From: JBCDBD01 sp039184335
Lineage (GTDB): Bacteria; Bacteroidota; Bacteroidia; Flavobacteriales; Flavobacteriaceae
Assembly: GCA_039184335.1 (NCBI GenBank)
Contig: JBCDBD010000066.1
Coordinates: forward strand, 1-12,670
Length of the DNA: 12,670 nt
Direction of reading: 5' to 3'
The position numbers and the translations under genes were made by a program. The notes beneath the pieces were generated by a model. That model made no database searches and had not been told where the DNA came from. It saw only the letters and a program-made list of their open reading frames with translations. Below are positions 6,860-12,670 of this stretch, piece by piece; the stretch's first letter is position 1, and each line of letters opens with the position of its first letter.

Positions 6860-9800
6860 ATGCAGCGCAAAGAAACCCATAACACGATATGTTCGTATTG
6901 CGGCGTAGGCTGTGGTATTACGGTCACCAAAGATGGCAAGGGTGCACTTTCCGTTATTGGTAATGAGGCCTATCCCGTCAACAAGGGCATGCTCTGTACC
7001 AAAGGAAAAAACCTCAACTACGTAGCACAGGATGTCAGTGACCGTATTTTATACCCTGAAATGCGATGGAGCAGAAACCACCCCTTGCAACGGGCAACTT
7101 GGGACATCGCCCTAAAAAGGGCTACAGCCGTGTTTCAAAGTATCATCGATAAGCATGGACCGGACAGTGTAGGGTTTTATGTCTCAGGCCAATGCCTTAC
7201 CGAAGAATATTACCTGGCCAACAAATTGACCAAAGGGTTTCTCGGTACCAACAATATAGATACCAATTCTAGGTTATGCATGAGTTCAGCCGTAGTGGGC
7301 TACAAAAAGACCGTGGGTGAAGATGCCGTACCGATTGCTTACGCAGATATAGAACTGGCCGATTGTTTTTTGATCGCAGGTGCCAATCCGGCCTGGTGCC
7401 ACCCCATTCTGTTCCGTCGGCTTGAAAAGCACAAAGAAACGCATCCAAACGTAACAATCATTGTCGTAGATCCAAGAAAAACACAAACCTGCGCCTTGGC
7501 CGATATTCATCTGCAACTGTTGCCGGGCACCGATGTGTTATTGTTCAATGCCATTGCCCGCTGGCTGATCGAAAAGAAAAAAATTGATGTTGGCTTTATA
7601 AAAAAACACACCTCAAACTTTGAGGCCTGTAAGCAAAGTGCATTTGAACTGACCCTGAACGAAGCAGCCAAAAAATGTGGCATCACCGTTGAAGATATTA
7701 AAAAAACAGCAAGGGCCATTGGCAATGCCAAAGGTTTCATCAGCATGTGGACCATGGGGCTGAACCAAAGTGTCATAGGGGTCGATAAAAACCTTTCATT
7801 GCTCAACCTTTCCTTACTGACTGGCCATATAGGCAAACCGGGTTCTGGCCCTTTTTCACTGACCGGGCAACCGAATGCAATGGGAGGTCGTGAAGTAGGC
7901 GGTATGGCCAGCCTGTTGGCTGCCCATCGTGATCTTGGCAATGACAGGCACCGAAATGAAGTGGCCGAATTTTGGGGAGGCAAACCCATAAAAAAAGAAG
8001 CTGGACTCACTGCCACCGAAATGTTCAACGCCCTCGAAAAGGGAACACTCAAGGCCATATGGATCATCTGCACAAATCCGGTGGTGAGCATGCCCAATGC
8101 ACATAAGATCGAAGCTGCCCTGAAAAAGGCCAATTTTGTGATCGTACAGGACATTTCGCACCATTCTGAAACCACCAAATATGCCGATCTCTTGCTTCCT
8201 GCAGCAGGGTGGCTAGAAAAAGAGGGCACCATGACCAATTCAGAGCGACGTATCAGCTACTTGCCCAAAGTAATCGATCCACCAGGAGAAGCATTGCCCG
8301 ATGCTGAAATTCTTTGGCGATTTGCCCAAGAAATGGGCTATAAGGGCTTTGATTACCGAGATGCCAGTGAGGTATACGATGAATACTGTTTACTGACCAA
8401 GGGAACCAATATCGATATTTCAGGACTATCGTATGAACGTCTAAAAAAAGAGGGTAGTTTTCAATGGCCCGTTCCACACAAAGCCCATAAAGGTACCCCA
8501 AGACTGTTTGAAGACCAACAATACTATACCATCAACGGAAAGGCACACTTCAACGCCCCAAAAAAATTGATCAATACCTCTGAACAGCCTGATGCCACAT
8601 ATCCCTTGATATTAAATACAGGAAGGGTACGCGATCAATGGCATACACGTACCAAAACCGGAAAGGTAAAACGTTTGTTGACCCATATTCCTACCCCATA
8701 TCTGGAAATGAATAAGGTGGATGCCTTTTTAAATGGATTAAAGGAGGGGGACATTGCTGTGGTCGAAAGTCGCAGGGGCAGTGTTCGAGTAAAGGTGAAG
8801 ATCAATTTTGATATTCGTGAAAAAGTAGTTTTTCTACCCATGCACTGGGGCAAGTTATTGAACAATGATTTCAGTAGGGCCAACAATTTGACCAACGATT
8901 TGGTGGATCCAATTTCTAAAGAGCCCGATTTCAAATATTGTGCCGTAAGGGTCGAAAAATACAAAAAGCCCCTCCAAAAAGTTATTATCATTGGAGCGGG
9001 TGCCGCTGCATACCGTTTTATGCAGACCTACCGGGAAAACAATGAAGTCGACGAACTGCATGTATTTTCTAGAGAAGAATATCCCTTTTACAATAGGGTA
9101 TTGCTGCCAGAGTATGTCAACGAGGAACTACCTTGGGAAGCCCTACAGAAAATCAAACAGGGAGAACTCGAAAAGTTAGGTGTGACCCTGTATCAAAACA
9201 ATGGGATCGCTGAAATACATGCACAACAAAACTATGTTATCGATGACCTTGGCAACAGGCATGGCTACGATATATTGGTCATGGCCACAGGAAGTCGGGC
9301 CTTTGTGCCAAATGAGGTGCGTATGGATTTACCTGGGCGTTTTACCATGCGTGAACGCAACGACGCAGATAACTTAAAAAAATACCTGCGCGAAACAGGG
9401 CTCCCGCCACAAGAACAACACGTTGTCATTGTCGGTGGTGGCCTTTTGGGATTGGAACTTGCGGCATCACTTAAAAAGATAGACATCAACATCAGTATCA
9501 TACAACGTGCCCCAAGGTTGATGGAACGCCAATTGGATGCCGTGGCCAGCCGTTTATTGGCAGAAGATGTTACCGAACGGGGCATTACCCTATATTTTGA
9601 CAATGAGGTCAGTACTGTATTTGAAGATGGTACCAGCAAGCATTCGCTGTTGGTCAGCCTGAAGACCGGACGTACCATCAAGTGCAATGCCATAGTATAT
9701 GCCATTGGCACGAGGCCAAACATTACCTTGGCAAAGCAAGCAGGACTGGATACAAGAAGAGGGGTCTTGGTCAACGCCTACCTTCAGACCAGTAAACCCG

Positions 9801-10393
9801 ATATTTTTGCGTTGGGTGAGATTGCTGAGTTCGAAAATTCGCTGTTTGGCATTACGTCGGCCGCCGAACAGCAAGCAGATGTCGCGGCCCAGTATATCTT
9901 GGGTGATTTAGGAAGTATCTATACCGGATCGGTACTGATGAATATCTTAAAATTTGAAAATCTCGACCTGTGCAGTATTGGTATGGTGAATGCCCCCATT
10001 AATGATGACAGCTATGAGGAAATCATTCTGATGGATGTGCGAAAGCGATTTTACAAAAAATGTATTGTCAAGAACGACACCCTGAAAGGGGCCATTTTGA
10101 TGGGAGATAAAAATGAATTCGCAGAGTTCAAAAGATTGATAGAAGAAGCGATAGAATTATCGGAAAAGCGCAATGAACTCTTACGTGGGGCACCAAATTC
10201 ACAGCCCTTAAAGGGAAAGTTGGTGTGCTCTTGCAGCCAAGTGGGTGAAGGAAATCTTAAAGACGCCATTTCGAACGGCTGTACCGAATTTTCAAAATTG
10301 TGTGCTGAAACGGGAGCCGGGCTTGGTTGCGGTAGCTGCAAACCCGAAGTCAAAGCACTAATGGATGCAGAATTACAAACAGTGACACCATAA
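6860..10393 (+). CDS. nasA: Assimilatory nitrate reductase fused to FAD/NAD(P)H reductase and [2Fe-2S] domains
   Basis: This 1177-residue cytoplasmic enzyme likely reduces nitrate to nitrite with electrons from NAD(P)H within a single chain. Residues 1-55 form the [4Fe-4S] domain, with Cys11, Cys14, Cys18 and Cys46 (C-x2-C-x3-C-x27-C) and Lys48. Residues 56-565 are the molybdopterin oxidoreductase domain, with Cys140 in NSRLCMSSAV as probable Mo ligand, GQPNAMGGREVGGM at 337-350 and CTNPVVSMPN at 404-413. Residues 580-700 are the dinucleotide-binding domain (LNTGRVRDQWHTRTKTG, PMHWG). Residues 705-1095 form a NirB/NasC-like pyridine-nucleotide reductase, with IIGAGAA at 710-716, the second nucleotide motif VIVGGGLLGLELA at 856-868, and ALGEIAE near 984. 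Residues 1119-1168 form a BFD-like [2Fe-2S] domain with Cys1123, Cys1125, Cys1157 and Cys1160. There is no signal peptide, so it is not the periplasmic Nap type. Family knowledge: NasA, its reductase NasC/NasB and BFD domains are often separate or partly fused. The ATG at 6860 is near-forced by the cluster motif. Confidence 0.95.
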   Translation: MQRKETHNTICSYCGVGCGITVTKDGKGALSVIGNEAYPVNKGMLCTKGKNLNYVAQDVSDRILYPEMRWSRNHPLQRATWDIALKRATAVFQSIIDKHGPDSVGFYVSGQCLTEEYYLANKLTKGFLGTNNIDTNSRLCMSSAVVGYKKTVGEDAVPIAYADIELADCFLIAGANPAWCHPILFRRLEKHKETHPNVTIIVVDPRKTQTCALADIHLQLLPGTDVLLFNAIARWLIEKKKIDVGFIKKHTSNFEACKQSAFELTLNEAAKKCGITVEDIKKTARAIGNAKGFISMWTMGLNQSVIGVDKNLSLLNLSLLTGHIGKPGSGPFSLTGQPNAMGGREVGGMASLLAAHRDLGNDRHRNEVAEFWGGKPIKKEAGLTATEMFNALEKGTLKAIWIICTNPVVSMPNAHKIEAALKKANFVIVQDISHHSETTKYADLLLPAAGWLEKEGTMTNSERRISYLPKVIDPPGEALPDAEILWRFAQEMGYKGFDYRDASEVYDEYCLLTKGTNIDISGLSYERLKKEGSFQWPVPHKAHKGTPRLFEDQQYYTINGKAHFNAPKKLINTSEQPDATYPLILNTGRVRDQWHTRTKTGKVKRLLTHIPTPYLEMNKVDAFLNGLKEGDIAVVESRRGSVRVKVKINFDIREKVVFLPMHWGKLLNNDFSRANNLTNDLVDPISKEPDFKYCAVRVEKYKKPLQKVIIIGAGAAAYRFMQTYRENNEVDELHVFSREEYPFYNRVLLPEYVNEELPWEALQKIKQGELEKLGVTLYQNNGIAEIHAQQNYVIDDLGNRHGYDILVMATGSRAFVPNEVRMDLPGRFTMRERNDADNLKKYLRETGLPPQEQHVVIVGGGLLGLELAASLKKIDINISIIQRAPRLMERQLDAVASRLLAEDVTERGITLYFDNEVSTVFEDGTSKHSLLVSLKTGRTIKCNAIVYAIGTRPNITLAKQAGLDTRRGVLVNAYLQTSKPDIFALGEIAEFENSLFGITSAAEQQADVAAQYILGDLGSIYTGSVLMNILKFENLDLCSIGMVNAPINDDSYEEIILMDVRKRFYKKCIVKNDTLKGAILMGDKNEFAEFKRLIEEAIELSEKRNELLRGAPNSQPLKGKLVCSCSQVGEGNLKDAISNGCTEFSKLCAETGAGLGCGSCKPEVKALMDAELQTVTP

Positions 10394-10403
10394 AAACAAG
10401 GCC

Positions 10404-11849
10404 ATGAACGATGACCTGCATCGTATATTGATCAAGGGGGGCGTCACCTCCCCTGGTGAGCTTAAAGATAGTATTACCATGCTCGAGGCAGCTGGTCTCA
10501 GCGAGGTATATTTTGGCTCGCGTCAAGACCTACTGTTTCCATTAAAGGCAACCGAAGAAGCATCACTGGAAAGCATATCTACATTCAATACCAACATCAT
10601 TGGAGAACGCAGCTACCAAAATATCATCTGTTCTTATGTGTCTGCCGATATTTTTGATATGACACATTGGCTCAAAGGCTCAACCTATCTCTACCTATTG
10701 GAACGCTTTGATTACCTGCCCAAACTGAAGATCAATATTACTGACCCAAAACAACGTTTGGTGCCGATATTCAGTGGAAACCTCAATTTTATTGCCTCAG
10801 AACAAGAAGATTATTGGTACTTGCACCTAAATCTCCCGGGATGGGAAAACGGTGATTTTTATCCAGTATTGATCTACAGTTGGGATATTGTTGTCATTTC
10901 AAGGACCATTGAAGAAGTATATGACCAAGCCGATAATGTGACCGCGCTATTTTCCATCTTGAACAACAGTTTGGATACCAACAACAAGAACGTGGACAGA
11001 AAATTGGAAATCCCCTATCTGACATTTCCCTATTATGAAGGCATGAACCGTATGGGAATCGATCAATATTGGTTGGGACTGTACTGGAGAAACAACCGCT
11101 ATGACCTCAAATTCTTAAAGGATTTTTGTGGGTTCTGTCTAGACAACAGCATTGGCAAAATATGTATTACCCCTTGGAAATCGTTTATAATAAAAGGGAT
11201 CAAACAAAAGAGCAGACCTGAACTGGAACGTTTTTTAGGGCAACGGGGCATTAATGTGAGACATTCCCAATTGGAAATGAACTGGCATTTGCCCGTTGAT
11301 GATAGGGAGGCCCTGGAGCTAAAAAAATTCTTGGTCCGCAGTTTTGACCAAAACGATATCAGCACCTATGGCCTTACCTTCGGCATAAGCAATGATGTAG
11401 GCAAAAGATCCCATTTTGCATCTGTGATCATAGAGAAAAACCAACCCCCATCCATAGTCAGGGAATTTGAAGTGAGACCCACGTACAATGTATTACATTT
11501 TGAAAATTTTGACCCCAATACCCAGTCTTACATATCTTATGCACAAGATGTTGACAAAATCGAGCTACCAGGACTCTTGATGGAACTGAGTAAGAAGTAC
11601 TTTGGGCAATTGGGGGCGGGCCCAAAGAAAGAGAAAAAAGTTGCCAAAAGGGACAATATACATGTCAATGTGCACCAATGCGGTTCATGCATGACAATAT
11701 ATGATGCTTCCATAGGCGACGCCAAAAACAACATACCAGCAGGTATCGCCTTTGAAAAGCTCCCAATCGATTATTGTTGCCATGTTTGCGAATCGCCCAA
11801 ATCATTGTTCAAAGAAATCAAATTGCCTTTGATGCAACCCAAAAAATGA
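10404..11849 (+). CDS. Nitrite/sulfite-reductase-like protein without siroheme motifs, C-terminal rubredoxin
   Basis: This 481-residue cytoplasmic protein starts 10 bases after the nitrate reductase stop, so it is surely cotranscribed. The N-terminus (GGVTSPGELKDSITMLEAAG...VYFGSRQDLLFP) resembles the ferredoxin-like half-domain of nitrite/sulfite reductases. RSYQNIICSYVS (69-80) and LPKLKINITDPKQ (105-117) follow where a reductase would show its R-N-x-x-x-C-P and K-I-x-x-S-G-C-P motifs. A second half-domain repeat lies at about 205-320 (YWLGLYWRNNRYDLKFLKDF...ICITPWKSFIIKGI). The cluster/siroheme cysteines (C-x5-C and C-x3-C) are missing, so catalysis is unlikely. After a Lys-rich linker (406-416), residues 422-470 form a complete rubredoxin: Cys426, Cys429, Cys459 and Cys462, with IYDASIGDA, IPAGIAFEKLP and DYCCHVC. 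Likely role: electron carrier or assembly partner for the nitrate reductase; this is inference from context. The rubredoxin call is firm, and the reductase-like ancestry is moderate. Confidence 0.85.
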   Translation: MNDDLHRILIKGGVTSPGELKDSITMLEAAGLSEVYFGSRQDLLFPLKATEEASLESISTFNTNIIGERSYQNIICSYVSADIFDMTHWLKGSTYLYLLERFDYLPKLKINITDPKQRLVPIFSGNLNFIASEQEDYWYLHLNLPGWENGDFYPVLIYSWDIVVISRTIEEVYDQADNVTALFSILNNSLDTNNKNVDRKLEIPYLTFPYYEGMNRMGIDQYWLGLYWRNNRYDLKFLKDFCGFCLDNSIGKICITPWKSFIIKGIKQKSRPELERFLGQRGINVRHSQLEMNWHLPVDDREALELKKFLVRSFDQNDISTYGLTFGISNDVGKRSHFASVIIEKNQPPSIVREFEVRPTYNVLHFENFDPNTQSYISYAQDVDKIELPGLLMELSKKYFGQLGAGPKKEKKVAKRDNIHVNVHQCGSCMTIYDASIGDAKNNIPAGIAFEKLPIDYCCHVCESPKSLFKEIKLPLMQPKK

Positions 11850-11899
11850 CAATCAGATTATTTTGGGTCAACTACACTTAAATAGTAAGGGTAACAATT

Positions 11900-11932
11900 T
11901 TTGGTAGTAATAGCAGAAAAACAGTACCTTTT
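11900..11932 (+). promoter_or_regulatory. Candidate promoter of the EthD-domain gene
   Basis: TTTG at 11900-11903 is followed after 21 bp by TACCTTTT at 11925-11932. This fits the Bacteroidota TTTG, 19-23 bp, TAnnTTTG pattern with only the last base off. Its start point, near 11939, lies about 18 bases before the ATG. The motif suggests that this gene is transcribed separately from the nitrate operon. Confidence 0.5.
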
Positions 11933-11956
11933 AGCAAATCATTAAACAGCAACAAA

Positions 11957-12367
11957 ATGAAAATCAACACCCTTTGCTTCATCATTGGTGCCATCGTACT
12001 CTTCTGTAGCTTTCAACTGATACCATCTTCCGACACCTCAAAAGTCGAAAAAGGAATGGTCAAAGTGGCCATACTATACCCAAATGGTGAAGGAAAAACA
12101 TTTGATATGGACTATTACGCCAACAAGCACATGCCCATGGTAGCCAATCTATTTGGTGATGCTTTAAAGCTATTGGCCATTGACAAGGGCATTTCAGGCA
12201 GAACGCCCGATGAACCCATGCCCTATTTGGCTGTGGGTTATTTTTACTTTGAAAAGCTTTCAGACTATGAAAATTCCTTTGGGCCAAATGCAGAAAAAAT
12301 ACTAAGTGATATCCCAAACTACACGAATATTCAGCCTGTAGTGCAGATCAGTGAAGTCATCCAATAA
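11957..12367 (+). CDS. Secreted EthD-domain protein
   Basis: The 136-residue protein has a signal sequence (MKINTLCFIIGAIVLFCSFQLIPSS, cleavage near residue 24) and then one EthD-type ferredoxin-like (alpha/beta barrel) domain. Characteristic pieces are VKVAILYPNGEGKTFDMDYYANKHMPMVANLFG, with the family's Y-x-x-x-H-x-P centred on His58, then PYLAVGYFYFEKLSDYENSFGP, and at the end NYTNIQPVVQISEV. The family takes its name from a protein needed for ethyl tert-butyl ether degradation. It includes small dimeric proteins of mostly unknown reaction, some related to dimeric alpha/beta-barrel oxygenases. A cleavable export signal is less usual for the family. The LFC is a poor lipobox, so I do not call a lipoprotein. 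The gene lies 107 bp after the nitrate operon, has its own candidate promoter and need not be linked to nitrate use. Confidence 0.88.
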   Translation: MKINTLCFIIGAIVLFCSFQLIPSSDTSKVEKGMVKVAILYPNGEGKTFDMDYYANKHMPMVANLFGDALKLLAIDKGISGRTPDEPMPYLAVGYFYFEKLSDYENSFGPNAEKILSDIPNYTNIQPVVQISEVIQ

Positions 12368-12422
12368 GTGCACATAGCGTTTTCAAAACTTGTATAAACG
12401 ACCCATGTCGCAATCTCCATGA

Positions 12423-12449
12423 GGCTACCAATATTTTAGCCATTTTTTT
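12423..12449 (+). terminator. Possible intrinsic terminator of the EthD-domain gene
   Basis: GGCTA (12423-12427) pairs with TAGCC (12437-12441) around a 9-base loop. After one A there is a run of seven T (12443-12449). The stem is short and the hairpin sits 55 bases after the stop codon, so it is a weak candidate. Confidence 0.4.
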
Positions 12450-12569
12450 CTGTAATCATTTTTAGTGGGTTTTTAGATAAAGCAGTTGATTTGTCGAATT
12501 CATGATATGGTACAAACTTCGTTCAAAGGGGGGGTAAAGGTCTTTATCTTAGTTCCGTACATAAAAGAA

Positions 12570-12589
12570 GTATAGATCATGATCTATAC
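12570..12589. repeat. Perfect 20-bp palindrome
   Basis: GTATAGATCATGATCTATAC equals its own reverse complement over all 20 bases, with no spacer. A contiguous palindrome of this kind is typical of an operator for a dimeric regulator, and less typical of an RNA hairpin because it has no loop. No gene is seen beside it in the window; a gene downstream of the window edge may be its target. Confidence 0.65.
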
Positions 12590-12607
12590 ACAATTGATGG
12601 AGTACAT

Positions 12608-12621
12608 TCAGCTAAAGCTGA
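12608..12621. repeat. Inverted repeat TCAGCT-AA-AGCTGA
   Basis: Six-base perfect arms with a two-base spacer lie 18 bases after the 20-bp palindrome and 14 bases before the next inverted repeat. Alone it could be chance; it is listed because of the cluster. Confidence 0.4.
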
Positions 12622-12635
12622 CCCGTGTCGCTATA

Positions 12636-12655
12636 CTTTGCAAAAAAATGCAAAG
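12636..12655. repeat. Hairpin CTTTGCA / TGCAAAG with A-only loop
   Basis: Perfect 7-base arms flank a loop of six A. The right arm (TGCAAAG) runs straight into the next GC-rich hairpin at 12656-12670. The two could compete if the sequence beyond the window continues the second stem with CTTTGC. Confidence 0.5.
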
Positions 12656-12670
12656 CCCCGCCCCACGGGG
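12656..12670. terminator. GC-rich hairpin at window edge, probably part of a terminator
   Basis: CCCCG (12656-12660) pairs with CGGGG (12666-12670) around CCCCA. The left flank is CAAAG, so a right flank of CTTTG beyond the edge would make a longer stem of the kind seen in Bacteroidota terminators. The decisive bases lie outside the window. Confidence 0.35.

Larger units (their letters stand above)
12368..12670. other. 303-bp gene-free stretch to the window end
   Basis: No gene is visible on either strand. The first 85 bases hold a possible terminator for the EthD gene, and the last 100 bases hold four inverted repeats, which are listed separately. Confidence 0.6.

Noticed and set aside
7507..8238. 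Long minus-strand open frame of 243 codons inside the nitrate reductase gene
   Set aside because: It lies wholly within a well-supported coding gene, and its protein shows no recognisable motif. It is a shadow of the codon use on the other strand.
9265..9774. 169-codon minus-strand frame inside the reductase part of the nitrate reductase fusion
   Set aside because: It is antisense to conserved nucleotide-binding motifs and has a low-complexity Ser/Arg composition, so it is not a gene.
1..12670. CRISPR arrays, tRNA or rRNA genes, and tandem repeats
   Set aside because: No regularly spaced repeats, cloverleaf-like segments or rRNA-like conserved stretches were seen anywhere in the window.

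Overview
The window looks like a chromosomal segment from a Bacteroidota bacterium, most likely a flavobacterium. The signs are moderately AT-rich DNA, A-rich start regions without Shine-Dalgarno sequences, candidate promoters of the Bacteroidota type (TTTG, about 21 bp, TAnnTTTG), a long-form AcnB, and small families (DUF4442, DinB, EthD, DUF1772-like) common in that group. Placement is inference from reading the proteins; no search was run. All genes called are on the + strand.

Bases 1-2000 read as a worn accessory region. They hold the last 41 codons of an IS4-type transposase, a four-helix DUF1772-like membrane protein, a broken SnoaL/NTF2-like secreted protein gene, and a second small four-helix membrane protein, separated by non-coding DNA. 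Bases 1871-2289 hold no gene but carry a candidate promoter and a perfect 8-bp-stem hairpin directly before acnB.

Bases 2290-6655 are housekeeping and miscellaneous genes. They comprise aconitase B with all three iron-sulfur cysteines, a doubtful small ORF, a DUF4442 hotdog-fold protein and a membrane-anchored or exported DinB-family protein.

Bases 6796-11849 are the most interesting part: a two-gene nitrate-assimilation operon. Upstream is a near-perfect TACGTAT/ATACGTA palindrome beside a -7-like element. The first gene encodes one 1177-residue chain that joins an assimilatory nitrate reductase (NasA) to a NirB/NasC-like FAD/NAD(P)H reductase and a C-terminal BFD-type [2Fe-2S] domain. This is potentially a self-sufficient NAD(P)H:nitrate reductase. 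Ten bases later comes a 481-residue protein whose body resembles the two repeated halves of a nitrite/sulfite reductase. It lacks the siroheme/[4Fe-4S] cysteine motifs and ends in a complete rubredoxin domain. It may be a catalytically dead reductase turned into an electron-transfer partner or chaperone. No nitrite reductase, transporter or siroheme gene is in the window.

Bases 11900-12670 carry a secreted EthD-domain protein with its own candidate promoter and terminator. After it comes a gene-free stretch whose last 100 bases pack a perfect 20-bp palindrome and three further inverted repeats, the last cut by the window edge.
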